DNA of 64,000 nt from Glebionis coronaria. Its lineage: Eukaryota > Streptophyta > Magnoliopsida > Asterales > Asteraceae. The notes below the pieces were generated by a model that had not been told where the DNA came from, did not search any database, and saw nothing but the letters and a program-made list of their open reading frames with translations. The stretch covers positions 1,890,501 through 1,954,500 of the forward strand of contig JANFOE010000054.1 of NCBI GenBank assembly GCA_025667525.1. Direction: 5' to 3'. Made by a program: the position numbers and the translations under genes. This document shows positions 46,953 through 58,960 of this stretch, one piece after another; the stretch's first letter is position 1, and every line of letters starts with the position of its first letter.

Positions 46953-48517
46953 TAATAACAAGAATTTTACTCGTTGAAAGTTCGTTTCTCGGTGTCTAAT
47001 CGAATTGATTTCCGGTTAATTGTGTGAGATTAGTTGTTCTTGGTGAAACAAATATTTTTGGTTTTGGAAAATAAATGAGCAAGACTTAATAATAAATGAC
47101 GAGAAATTAAAACAAGTTAAAATATAAACGGTGCGATATTTAAAACTTTAAAAGTAAATGACGAGAAAAGAAACGACGTAAAATTAAAACTTAAACTTAA
47201 ATAAAATTCAAATAAAGTAAATGACGTAAATCAAAACTTAAAACTAAAAGTAAAGCAAATAAAAATTCAAATAAAGAAAAAGGCGGGAAGAATAAAACTT
47301 GAAAATAAAAGACAAAAACTTAAAAAGAAAAACAAACAAAAGACTGACAGACCTTGATTCGGAAGTTTAAAACTTCCGAATGAAGCTTGCTTCATTCGAA
47401 ACTTCTAGACTTCCGGATGAAGGTTGCTTCATTCGGAACTTCTAGACTTCCGGATGAAGGTTGCTTCATTCGGAACTTCTAGACTTCCGGATGAAGGTTG
47501 CTTCATTCGGAACTTCTAGACTTCCGGATGAAGGTTGCTTCATTCGGAACTTTTCAAGTTCCGGATGAAGGTTGCTTCATTCGGAACTCTTGACTTCCGG
47601 ATGAAAGATGCTTCGTTCGGAACTTTTCAAGTTCCGGATGAAGGATACCTAGGAATGAATAAAATACAGAAACAATAAACTGAAGAACAGGGGATGTACA
47701 GTAGACACGCTTTATCCATAAATCAATTAAAATCAAACGAAAGATTAAACCAAAACAACCAATAAGCATCAGCTAACAATAATCAAGCAAAACAAATCAT
47801 CAAAACTAACAAACATAACCAAATTAATCAAAACCCACTTGATCACAATCATAAAAACTCAAGAACATGAACAATCAAGATAAAGAACAAATCAAACAAG
47901 AAAGGAAGAAGATGATGAATTAAAAGCTTAATTAAAAAGCATGGATTCAATAACAAAAGCTTAAACACAAATTAATCTAGAGAGAGAAAGCATAAATCTA
48001 GAGAGAGAAACTACCTACTCCTAATCTAATCCTAAAAACTAACCAACCCCCTCACAACAAGTGAGGGTGGTATTTATAGGAGAGGGGAGTGGTTGGTGGC
48101 TTCCTCTTTCTTTCTTTCTTGGTCCTCGGTCTTCCAGTCTTCTTAAATTCTTCGACTTTTAAGACTTCGTCTCGGGATTTCTATGAACTCGTCTTGTAAT
48201 TTTCTTTATAAATTAGACCTGAGTTCTTCGACTTTATTAAACTTTCGTCTTAGGACTTTTTCTTCGATAAATCTTCAGAATTGGTCTTGGACTTCCGTTC
48301 TTTTTCCACTTTTGATCTTTCGACTTCGTCTTTTGTCTTTTACTTCAATAAAAGCCCGTGAAAGCCGTGTTTTCTCCACTTTTCACCTTCTCGACCCTGA
48401 AACACAATAAAAACACAAACCACGCATAATTCCGCCATTTACGACATAAAATATACGTTTAGGTCCCGTTTTAATGTAATTAAGTGGTAGAAAAGATGGG
48501 TGTTTTCACACCTATCA
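46953..48517 (-). repeat. LARD-like element 5' LTR
   Basis: 1565-bp LTR, nearly identical to 42031-43632. Its 37-bp array lies at about 47353-47650. Confidence 0.92.
47353..47650. repeat. 37-bp palindromic minisatellite in the 5' LTR
   Basis: The same hairpin-forming units as in the other LTR, one unit fewer. Confidence 0.9.
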
Positions 48518-49480
48518 ATGTTCTACGTTTTTTAGTTTCCAATAAATTTATCTCGTGTAATAAAACAAAGTCTACTACTTTGTGTCATGCTTGTCAACTT
48601 GGTAAGTATGCAAGACATCCATTTATGCGTTCTACTTCTATTGTTAAAAGTACTTTTGATATTATCCACTCGAATGTGTAGACTTCACCAATTCCAAGTG
48701 TTAGTGGTTTCAAGTATTATGTTATCTTCCTCGACCATTTTTCTCATTTTTTATGGATTTATCCTCTTCATAAGAAGAGTGAAACATTTAGTAGGTTTCT
48801 TCAATTTCGTGCATATGTAAAAACACAATTCAACAAAGAAATTAAAGCTTTTCAATGTGATCATGGGGGCGAGTTTGACAACACCCAACAACACGAATTC
48901 TTTAAAACCCATGGGATTCAATTTCGATTTTCGTGTCCTAAAACATCCTAACAAAACGGTAAATCGGAACGCATGATTAGAACAATCAACAACTTCATCC
49001 GCACACTCCTCTTCCAAGCTCACCTACCACCATACTGGACCGAAGCCCTATTCATGGTCGCACATCTCTTAAACATTCTACCATCTACCGTCATCCAAAA
49101 CGCCATTCCATATACTAAACTCTTTAACAAACAACCCAAATACAATCACTTACGCATCTTTGGCTGCTTATGCTACCCCTATATACATACCTCACACAAA
49201 CTACAAGCCTGATCCACACTATACGTCTTTCTTGGATACCCCACTAGTCACCGTGGCTTCCATTGCCTCAACTTAGCGACCAACAAGATTATCATATCCC
49301 GACATGTTAACTTTGAAGAATCTGTCTTCCCTTTTGGCTCTATTACTCCCACAAACCCCCCGTCCTATGATTTCCTAACCGAAAATACCACCCCTTCACT
49401 CATTCAAAAAACTACTCACCACGCCTCCACCCAATACCATCCAACCATTACAAACGACTACTCCTCCCACTACACCTGAC
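48518..49480 (+). pseudogene. copia-2 integrase remnant
   Basis: Resumes directly after the nested element with the HHCC end (CHACQLGKYARHPF), then IIHSNV, a TAG in place of Trp, YYVIFLDHFSHFLW, QCDHGGEFDN (second catalytic Asp region), a TAA where Gln is expected before QNGKSERMIR (third acidic residue), PPYWTEALFMVAHLLN and FGCLCYPY. The stops are explainable by single transitions. Confidence 0.9.
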
Positions 49481-49654
49481 GAGACTCTTACCACAGCCCA
49501 CCCGGCGGCCCAAATATCAGCCCAACCCACACCTACTTCCACAACGCCACTACAGCCCATTGAATCCCATCCGCCAGAACCCAATCCAACCTCACCTTCT
49601 GACCAACAGCCTCTCACCTCCGATCCACCAACTACCACAACCTCTCGTCACCCC

Positions 49655-50780
49655 ATGGTCACACGCTTACAAATTGGTACGACGAAAACTAATCACCGCT
49701 ACGCTCTTCATGCAACCACTTTATCTCCCATCCCTAAAACTCATATTCACGCCTCTCATGACCCTCATTGGCAAAATGCAATGCAAGATGAATTTAATGC
49801 GTTAATTAAAAATGGTACGTGGGTGCTTGTCCCGCGGCCGCCCAATGTGAATGTTGTCTGGTCCATGTGGCTTTTTAAACATAAGTTTAATGCGGATGGA
49901 ACTCTTAGCAGGTACAAAGCACGCCTTGTCGCAAATGGTAAAAGTCAACAATTAGGCATTGACTGTGATGGGACTTTCACTCCTGTGGTCAAGCCGGCCA
50001 CCATACGCACTGTCCTTAGCCTTGCAGTGTCACGCGAATGGCCGATTCGTAAGCTTGACGTGAAGAATGCTTTTCTTCATGGTGAACTAAGTGAGACCGT
50101 TTACATGCATCAACCACCCGGTTTCAGTGACCATGCACACCCAGAATATGTGTGTCACTTACGACGCTCTCTATATGGCCTAAAACAAGCACCTAGAGCA
50201 TGGTTTCAGCGATTTGCCAGTTATGCGACTCGAGTCGGTTTTTATCACAGTAAAACCGACACATCTCTCTTTATTTATTGAAGAGGCACTAACATAGCTT
50301 ATCTCTTACTTTATGTTGATGATATCATACTGACATCATCTTCTTCATATTGTTTACAGCGGATTATTTCATCTTTACATGGAGAGTTTTCCATGACAAA
50401 TCTTGGGAAGCTTAACTATTTTTTGGGCATTGCTGTCACACGTACATCTAATGGCCTCTTTCTATCTCAGTAGAAGTATGCCACAGAGCTTCTAGAGCGA
50501 GCAAAAATGCTCAACTGTAACCCGTGAAGGACACCTGTTGACACGGAGAAGAAGCTGGGCCCTAATGGATCTCTAGTGTCCGACCCTACTCTATACCGCA
50601 GCCTAGCTGGAGCATTGCAATATCTTACTTTTACCCGACCTGATTTATCTTACGCGGTTCAACAGCTTTGTTTCTACATGCATGATCCTCGCAAGCCACA
50701 TCTTCATGCTATGAAGCGCGTGCTTTGTTATCTTCGGGGTACCACCGATCTTGGCTTACAGTTATTCATGTCCTCTACAT
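49655..50780 (+). pseudogene. copia-2 reverse transcriptase remnant
   Basis: Starts with DPHWQNAMQDEFNALIKNGT and VWSMWLFKHKFNADG, continues with [42 protein letters not shown] and, after a TGA, LLLYVDDIILTSS, which holds the catalytic Asp pair. TAG and TGA stops follow near 50472 and 50526. All core RT motifs are recognisable but the frame is broken at least three times. Confidence 0.92.
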
Positions 50781-51276
50781 CCCAGCTCACTGCTTACTCG
50801 ATGCTGACTGGACAGGCTGCCCCGCTACTCGCCGGTCTACTTCTGGCTACTGTGTTTTCCTTGGTGATAACCTTTTGTCGTGGTCCTCCAAACACCAGGA
50901 AACGTTGTCTCGATCGAGTGCAGAAGCTGAATATCGAGGGGTTGCAAATGCCGTAGCAGAGACATCTTGGGTTCGCAACCTCCTCCGTGAGTTACATACA
51001 CCTATTTCTACCGCTACCTTGGTATATTGTGATAATATTAGCGCAGTATACATGTCTGCGAATCCGTTGCAACACCAGCGCACCAAGCATATTGAGATCG
51101 ACATACATTTTGTTCGGGACAAGGTGGCAGCTGGACATGTCCGTGCTCTTCATGTACCATCACGTTTTCAGTATGTAGATATTTTCACCAAGGGCCTCCC
51201 CTACCAGCTATTTGCAGATTTCCGATCTAGTTTGAGCGTCCGTAAATCTCCCGCTCCAACTACGGGGGTGTATTAG
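50781..51276 (+). pseudogene. copia-2 RNase H
   Basis: Continuous frame with DADWTGCPATRRSTSGYCVF, SRSSAEAEYRGVANAVAE, YCDNISAVYMSANP, HQRTKHIEIDIHFVRD and VDIFTKGLP, up to the 3' LTR. The frame itself is open, but it is disconnected from RT by a frame change near 50780, so no full product can form. Confidence 0.92.
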
Positions 51277-51429
51277 TCGATATATGTATTATTTGTGTAT
51301 GTAATATTGTATCAAGCCCATTGGCCTTCTGGCCCATAGTATCTGTAGTAAGGCAACACGCTTTGTATCATTTTATATATTGGTTGGAATAATGAGATGA
51401 AAGGAAGGGGAATAACCTGCCTAATTACG
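51271..51429 (+). repeat. copia-2 3' LTR
   Basis: 159-bp partner of 40268-40426, preceded by ACGGGGGTG as polypurine tract. Confidence 0.85.
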
Positions 51430-52478
51430 TATCGTACGTTGTATGTATGTATTAAGTATATATTATATGTTTAGGATAAGTTTTAGAGATACTTTCCATA
51501 ATTAGAAACTTTTTGAAATGACGGTTAGTTCGGAAATCGCGTAGAAAGTTGAAAAACTAATGTAAGGCTTTCGGGTTATGGTCCGGAAGTAACCCGAATG
51601 TGAGATTTAGTTTAAGAATAATATAAGTTATAAAATAAGGTTAAAACCAGATCCTTAGGTGCTTTGGGCTTGATTTGGGCAGCCAAAAGGAAAGGAAGAA
51701 AGAAAATAACCAAAAAGCCCAAAAACTGGCCCAATGGACTAGTAATGGGATTAGGGACTTTAGGACTTAACCAAACACATCCCATAATCAAAATAATCAG
51801 ATTTTTTACCCTCATAACATCTCATTGTCGAATTTTAACAATGGTGGAATTAGGTTTCATCAAAGACAATTTCTTCCTTTGATTTCTAAGGTAAAATCTT
51901 CAAAACTCTTCTTTAATGTATGATTTTAATTAATTTAATCATGTAATTAATCAATAGATGATGGATCTAGGGTTAGGGTAAACATAACTTCTGTATTTTA
52001 ATTATATAAACATGTTTAGATTAATTAGGGTTATTAATTATACATGATGTGGATAATTTATTAGACTAGTTGTGTTAAATTCGTTTTTAAAAACTTGGCA
52101 GAATTTTTGGTCCATTGTTTTGATCATATCTAGAGTTATACAAACTTTTAAGTTTCGAATTTTATGTCCCTGAAAGGTAATTGAATTGGCTTTCAAATGC
52201 AAGAAACAATAATTGAATTGGAGGTTGGGAAGTGGGTCAAAAACAGGTTACATCAGTCGGGTGTCAAAGCAGTTTTTGGATCAGCCTGTTTACATTTTAT
52301 GTTTTGAGTTGGTTTGGGTGCTTAGGGTTATAGATAGACCTTCAAACGAATATGAGAGTTAGTTTATATATTTAAGAAATGATCTGGAGTGGTGCTAAGT
52401 AAATGGAATAGGTTAAGACCCTCCGCTCATAACAAAATTTTCATATGTTCAAAATCAGTAAATTCTGGATAGGTAAAA

Positions 52479-52480
<2 letters not shown>
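51430..52480. other. Anonymous DNA, possibly an old LTR fragment
   Basis: The stretch 51500-51900 (TTCGGGTTATGGTCCGGAAG, TTGGGCTTGATTTGGGC) has the look of a plant LTR or leader, but I find no partner repeat in the window. Confidence 0.3.

Positions 52481-52545
<65 letters not shown>
52481..52545. repeat. (TA)n microsatellite
   Basis: About 65 bases of alternating TA, directly joined to a Helitron-like terminus. Confidence 0.95.
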
Positions 52546-52546
<1 letters not shown>

Positions 52547-52575
52547 TAGTGGCAAAACCCGTCCGATGGACGGGT
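52546..52575 (-). mobile_element. Helitron-like 3' terminus (minus strand)
   Basis: Read on the minus strand, the hairpin ACCCGTCCATCGGACGGGT is followed about seven bases later by CTAG and T. The T belongs to the adjacent TA array. A degenerate relative of this terminus seems present near 53165-53210. The 5' end was not identified. Confidence 0.6.
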
Positions 52576-55500
52576 ATGACTTCTTATTATCCTTTATTTT
52601 TTTTATTTGGTAAATACTTGCTTATTTATTTTTTAACTTTATAAGTAACATTATAAAAATTGATATTTATTTTAATGAATATTATATACGATAATACATC
52701 AAAAGACTTTTCGTTTGTAATATTACTTAGTATATTTTTGTTTTTTTATTGATTGTATAAAATCCATATTATCTTTAATGAAAATTGGACATAAAACGTA
52801 TTTAATATACTCATTAAATGCAAGGCTAATATGATCCTTCATTTACTACATTTATACACCTCTTATAAAAGCAAAAAGTTTATTTACTTACATTCTTTTC
52901 GAGATGAATAGAGTATATTAATTGTATTTTTACATATTATATTAGTTGATAAATATTTTATATGTTTAATATACGAACGTTTTCATAGTTTACATATATA
53001 TTTTTTGCGAATTATTAAAAATATGAAGAAATAAAATACTTTTTGAGAAAATTGGATTAACCCGGGTCAACTCTGATTTACCCGGACCCGGTGACTCGAC
53101 CGATTCAATTTAAGAACCAGTTTTCTAAACATTTCTCGTAAGTCGTAAACACTCATTTTGTAAAAATAATATTACTGGCTAAGCCTGTCTGACGAATATG
53201 CATGACTTGTAATCATGGATACTTACTTTTTATTTAGCTAAATATTAATTATGTTAAAATTTGTACAATTAATTTATTTGATAATTTAATACGTTAGGTA
53301 ATACACAATACGTAGTGAGTAATATCTATTCTTTTTAAACAAATAACTTAAAATAAATTTCTATCAAAATTAAATATGTTCATGTTAAGTTGAAGCTTGT
53401 CAAAAGTCAAGTTTTCTTCCTTCGAACGTTCTATTGTACCTCAAAAGTGAAAGTTTCCTATGATATTGAATTGTTTTCTATTTGTTATTGCTTCTTGAAT
53501 TTTTAAGCATGCCCAACATGATATTCAAGATCGAATCCGAATGACATGTTACTACTTAATAAGTATCAAAATCACATATAACGAAATGCTAAAAATGTGG
53601 TGATTCGTTGACCAAGGGCTATAGGTATGATTATAAATCAATTCTCCATATATGTTTCATTTGTAAGTGAGGTGTTGCGCCGAATGATTTGAAACCCGTT
53701 TCGATAAAAACGGGTCATATGAAATCGGGTTTCGTATTTACGAAACACGGTTAGACCCGTCCAGTTTGAGGTGACCCGGGTCAACTCGGTTTTCGAGACT
53801 CGATTGGAATTAAATTTTTCGTGTTTTTTACAAATAAAACATGTAATTTTGCATATTTGCAACCTAATTTTATTTTTACATATTATATTTGTTGGCACAT
53901 GATTTCATGATTTTTTTTATAATCTTTCTTAATCATTAAAAATATAAAAAATGATATTTTTTTTAAAATCAAGTTGACCCGGGTCAACCGAAGTCTAACC
54001 GTTAACCCGCCCGAATCGATTTAAAAATCGATTTCAAAACATTGGTTGTGTCTTCGTTTCGGGTGTTGTTTTCCTTTGAAGTTCTTTAAATTCTAACTCA
54101 TACTTGTTGTGTCCTTCAATTAAGAAGACCAGGAGCCATGGGTCTAAAAAAAGAAATGAGTATTGAGCTACTGTAGTTTAAGAGTTACAATTCATCTAGA
54201 TAACCCTCCTCCTAGAGGTTTTTTTGTTAAAATTTTGCTAGAAGGGCCGTCTTTAGTTTTTTGTAAATAAATAATACTCTATCGTATACGGTAACCAATG
54301 TCAAATGAAGACCTGATTAGGACTTTATAACTTGACAGTAGACATGGCAAAATGAGCATCGATGGAAGAAAAAACACAACATAACATATTCAGGTTGAAG
54401 ACGCGTCATTTTAGTCCACAACCGGGCTGGGTTGATGAAAAATATAGATAGATTTACATGTTTAAGGAGCGAACTTAGCTTTAACACTTGCAGTTTCTAT
54501 TCAATACGCATGTTTAGTGTATGATAGATTTTTCCTTGCAAATCTTGTAATTGCAACATGAATAGGGTCTGGATTACATATGAGAAAAAAAATGCAAAAA
54601 ACTATTATATATAATTCTTTATTTGGTCATCATCTGCATTTGTATTATAAAAAATAGAAACATACCTTACTCAATCTTATGTTGTTGATTCTAATACGGA
54701 ATAAAAATTATTTTTAAACACCTTTTGTTGTTGATTTTGTGTAGTTGTCGTCTCTGGTGCAACAAATGACTTTCAAAACTTACTCGATCTTGAATCCCGG
54801 AGGTTAAGCATGATTCTGGTAACTAACACCTAAATTTGCGTGTTAATCCTTTGAAAATGCAAAGTAACATGCATTACCCAAAGATTTCATGAAAACAAAT
54901 CTGACACCGTAAGACCCATCCATAATCAAACTAAAAGATCAGTGGAAAAGGGAAGCTCCTCTCAGTTACTACAAAAGTTGCTGCATAATAAGAATAATCT
55001 GTAGATTAGTTTTGGTGTTTCACCCTTTTCTCTACATGAACTAAAAGCAAAAGTTAAATTAAGATATAATAAATGAGACACTATGATTAAGTCTCTATTA
55101 CTCAAATATGTCTGACTCGCATTCAAGAAACGACTTAAAAAATCATATGAGCACAACTCGATTTTGAAAATGATGGACACTTACCAGCATGCCAGTTACA
55201 GAAATCACACGTGAAACCCCTAGTCTTGTTTCGATCACATGTCCGGTGCATGAAATGATCTTTAGAAAACAGATGTTTTGAAACTGAAATCACCACTCCT
55301 CTACCAAAATTTCCCTTTCCAGTGTATCTACACAAACTCACATGTCAAGATTCACATCAGTTTGTATAAAATAATCGGCTAAATCCACGAGTGTTATTCT
55401 CATGTGTAGGGTTAGATGATGATGAATACGATGATTCTTATTTGGTTGAACTATGTTTTGTGGTTTTTACACTCATAGGTGATCTCAATAGATTGGTTAT

Positions 55501-56227
55501 TATGAATTGGAAGGATTAAACTGGGGGTTGTCTAATTGACTCGTTTTCAAGCTGCAAATTCATGCCACTACTGGTTGTTAATTTTCCTTCATCCTCATCT
55601 TCTTGTCCTTCTAGAGTTATTAAACACCTATTTACACAGATAAGAACGCACCAGTAATGATTTATACATCACAATGCTAAACGCCACATAAGAAAAGCTT
55701 AAGACCATATACCTCTCCTAAATACTTTATTATAAGAACATGATATGCCATTTTAACGCTCTTTAATATCTTTCCGAATTAATCGTACAACTATGCATTG
55801 ATGTATAGGGAGATATATTTCTATATCTCTTATATGCCCGTATATACTCTAGCTAATTTAGCTCTTCAGGCATCTCGTAAAGACATAGAGGAGTTGAAGA
55901 AGGTAACGTTTTCGCTTCTGTTGAATGTTATTACAATGTTTCTCATATAAAAGTGTCGACCATCTTTACGACAAACGCAAAGTCAAATATATATAGGACT
56001 ATCATGGAAATAAATAGTATAATATTATTATAATAGCTTTTTTTTTTAGATTCACGTACCTAAATAAATCAACAATAGGCATGTTAAATCATGGAACAGA
56101 AAAACTGTTGGCTAAGTTGAACAACGACTATTGTTACAGAGGCAGATAGGTTTGGCATCTATGAGCTTGGAAGAAGGTCGAGCAATAAAAATGGGAAAAA
56201 TTTACCTGCGCAATACTGAATTTCCAG
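52576..56227. other. Helitron-derived and anonymous DNA
   Basis: Phrases of the TTGACCCGGGTCAACC type near 53055, 53765 and 53970 and hairpins such as AAACCCGTTTCGATAAAAACGGGT near 53693 suggest several diverged Helitron pieces. A minus-strand exon-like frame at 55185-55341 (FSKDHFMHRTCDRNKTRGFT, CDFCNWHAG, then a GTAAGT donor) is Cys/His-rich but unrecognised. Confidence 0.4.
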
Positions 56228-56445
56228 TTACACATTGAAGTAGCCCCCCATTGTCCCAGCTGCATTCCCATAGTAAGCATTCCTCAACTGTATAATGCCT
56301 TTGGTGAAACACAAAGTTCACATGGTTAAGACTGAAAAGGGAAAATGAAACTGTTAATAGGAAATGGAAAAAGTTAATCAAACTATGTGATCTGTTATCT
56401 AAAATTTAGTACCTGATCGTCTATAGGAAAGTACTCCAAGTTTAT
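56228..56445 (-). other. Possible terminal exons of an unrecognised gene
   Basis: A 33-nt micro-exon 56413-56445 (INLEYFPIDDQ) has TTGCAG acceptor and CAG/GTACT donor. It joins in phase to 56228-56287 (LRNAYYGNAAGTMGGYFNV, stop), which follows a TATACAG acceptor. Upstream exons were not found within the window, and I cannot name the family. Confidence 0.35.
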
Positions 56446-57580
56446 CTGCAAGGATCAATAAAATAGAGTGAAAACTAATTTTGGATCGGATGTGATCACA
56501 ATATACTCAGCGAAAATGTATCATATAGTTTTAAAATATGATGGTAATAATAACCTCTCGTAATGCACAACAACTTACCAAGCATCAAACACAAAAACAT
56601 ATTCACATAATTCAACTACTTTTTCAACAATAGACAGCTGCTATGTACGTCAAGTAAATCAAGTATGCACGTCATTAATTACTACCTATAAAATAGAAAT
56701 GCCACTCTACTGAAAGGGCTAAAACAATAATTCTGAATTTCATAGTTGACGAAGGCTAAAATGTTATTGACTATCCATTTTGCAGATAGTTACACACATG
56801 CAAACCACCTCCTTCAGATTTCATGTTTCTAGGAGAAGACACTTTACAAACATGCACCAGGCCTTGGTGTCTATGCTCATCGGTTTCGCTTCGTTTGTAG
56901 CTGCTTTTTGTGCATATAGTAATCAAATATCAAAATCAAACAACACATGAACCTACTTAGGAACAAAATTTTACCAAATGATTTATCTAGGACATAAAAA
57001 TAGAAGTGTTTTCAAGATACCATATCTTTAACCCAAAGTTTGTTCAAAAAAACAAAACCATTTATGCATGATCAACTCCAAAATGTCAACGCTCCACATA
57101 ACCTATGTAGCATCGGGTTACCTTTCGTCTCTCAATCTGGATAACTTGCAAAGTTCATTAGGTTGTGATGAATTGACATGTCATAATTATTTTGTGAACA
57201 ATAATGAATAAGAAGGTATCATGTGCATATGTATAACTTGAATAGCAACGTATCACCTCAAGAACAGAACTGTCATTATTGTGTGAGAGTACTATGACAT
57301 AGGAGCCATACTAAAAATATGAAAATTCGGTCTCATATTTCATTATTAATCCGGGTTACTATTTCATTTTATTCCCCTCGTTATTTAATTTATGTTTAAA
57401 CTGCGATCTTAAAATTAAGCCTTTATGGGTCTACTTTAGCTAAAATGAAAAACCCACCCTATGTACATATAGAGACCTATTACTATTATACATATCCCAG
57501 CGTATCAAGACTCGAAAAACATATGGATTTCAGAACTCAGTGGTGACAAATACAAAGGAGACGTGGCATCTAAAAGCTAC

Positions 57581-57676
57581 CTCTAGAGCCATCCATTAGT
57601 ATTTCCCCGTTTCTGCTGTTATGACACCAATATGAGACTTCACTATCGCAACACCAAAATCAGCTACCTTAACTAC
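57581..57676 (-). pseudogene. Raf-like (ACT-domain STY type) protein kinase exon
   Basis: A 32-codon exon with a TTTCAG acceptor and GAG/GTAGCT donor reads VVKVADFGVA, then GVITAETGKY, a TAA and WMALE. It is the activation segment of plant Raf-like kinases (family VVKVADFGVAR...TAETGTYRWMAPE). The DFG metal-binding motif is kept, but a stop replaces Arg and APE became ALE. No other kinase exon is clear nearby. Confidence 0.75.
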
Positions 57677-58960
57677 CTGAAACCATAGTATCTCATAATT
57701 CCCAACTTATCATCATGTTAAAGAATCTAAAAATCCTATTCAAATGATGAAACATATACGCTGCGTCCATTTATTCAAAATGAACAACCAAAAGTCTATT
57801 TTTTTCTCTTTTAGCGTGAGCGTGACCATAATCCAAAAGTCTAGCTATACTATAAATATGTCAGACAGAGCAGCAAAAACTTTATCCTTAATCCAAAAAT
57901 CTTTTTAACCATCTTATTTATTATTTTGGCACACCAACAACTTATAAAAAGGTGGACCAGGAAATAGACAAACCGGACCTCTATACTAATACAAAATTCA
58001 GTATTAAATCAGTTTACTACAACTCTTTGGGCATAGGGCGATCACAAGAGTGGAAGCACATTAAACACGGCCATGTCACATTCATATGTACATCATGTTG
58101 TAGTGTGTTTACCATGGTCAAAGTGGCACCCTGTCAGCGCAAGCAGTGTATACACATGATCCATTTGCAGCTAGCAGATTAGTATGGATATGGTCAAAAA
58201 TATCAAGCATAAGTTTGCTCAAATAGCAAGTTAGTCCCTTGTAGGTTTTCTTAATGAGTACTGTTTTTAGTGAAATTTATAACAGGCAGCTATATAAAGT
58301 TGGATTGCAGTTAAAGTGGGTAAATTTTGAATAACATAAAAATATGGGAACTGAAGGAAACCTTCAACTTGCAGCTTTTGACTCCTTTGCCAAAATATTA
58401 AAGCTATATTAAGTTCAATATGGGATAAACTAATATACAATGAATAATAAAATAAGAGTAGTATAAAATGAGAATAATCCGTTAACGTAACTACAACTTA
58501 ATAGACAAAGATAGACAAAAGACAAAGCATGATATCTTGATTTTAAATTAATTTGGCTGAAGCTAAGATTATGAAAAAAGAGTACCTCCTCCATTTTCCA
58601 CTAATAAACTGCACAGGGCGCATTACTTTACTCCTCAGTGAGGGTCCAACACTTTCAAAGATGATGCTGAGCTAAGTTGGTGATGGAGATTGTCATCTTT
58701 CTTATAACTGCGAGAATACATCATGATATATATATTAACATCTGTGACTTCATAAGTAGCTACCAAGTTAATAGAAGCACATGAGCATGCTACCGGTAAG
58801 TCACAAAAAATTGGTTTCCTTTGGATTTGACAACATTAGCAAAGCAAGCTCTTTCAAGGCAATACTGAAATAAGTAGTCTTAAGGAGTGTTTGGATATTA
58901 TCTTAAACGCAATATTGCAAACAGTCAAAGGTTGACCCTTATGTGAACCCATAACCCAAA
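57677..58960. other. Anonymous DNA; no supported gene
   Basis: No recognisable domain. The open frame around 57952-58182 shows no family resemblance. Confidence 0.3.

Larger units (their letters stand above)
42026..48522 (-). mobile_element. Non-autonomous (LARD-like) LTR retrotransposon nested in copia-2
   Basis: The element is 42031-48517, minus strand, flanked by ATGTT at 42026-42030 and 48518-48522. LTRs are 1602 and 1565 bp and about 99 percent identical by eye, apart from one 37-bp repeat unit, so the insertion is young. A primer-binding site reading TGGCGCCGCTGCCGG lies three bases inside the right LTR, as in many plant Ty3/gypsy-type elements. The 3.3-kb interior has one long ORF and no protease, RT, integrase or RNase H. 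It must borrow replication proteins from another element. Confidence 0.9.
40268..51429 (+). mobile_element. Ty1/copia retrotransposon (copia-2), interrupted by a younger LTR element
   Basis: Short LTRs at 40268-40426 and 51271-51429 bracket gag, protease, integrase, RT and RNase H in copia order. The primer-binding site directly follows the left LTR and a G-rich tract precedes the right LTR. No clear 5-bp duplication is visible. The LTRs differ at about 9 of 159 positions, all transitions. Stops and frameshifts disable the polyprotein. The interval 42031-48517 is a separate LTR element inserted in the gag-pre-integrase region with TSD ATGTT. Confidence 0.92.

Noticed and set aside
40263..51434. 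Target-site duplication for copia-2
   Set aside because: The flanks ATTCT and TATCG do not match, so no TSD is claimed. The ends were set by LTR similarity only.
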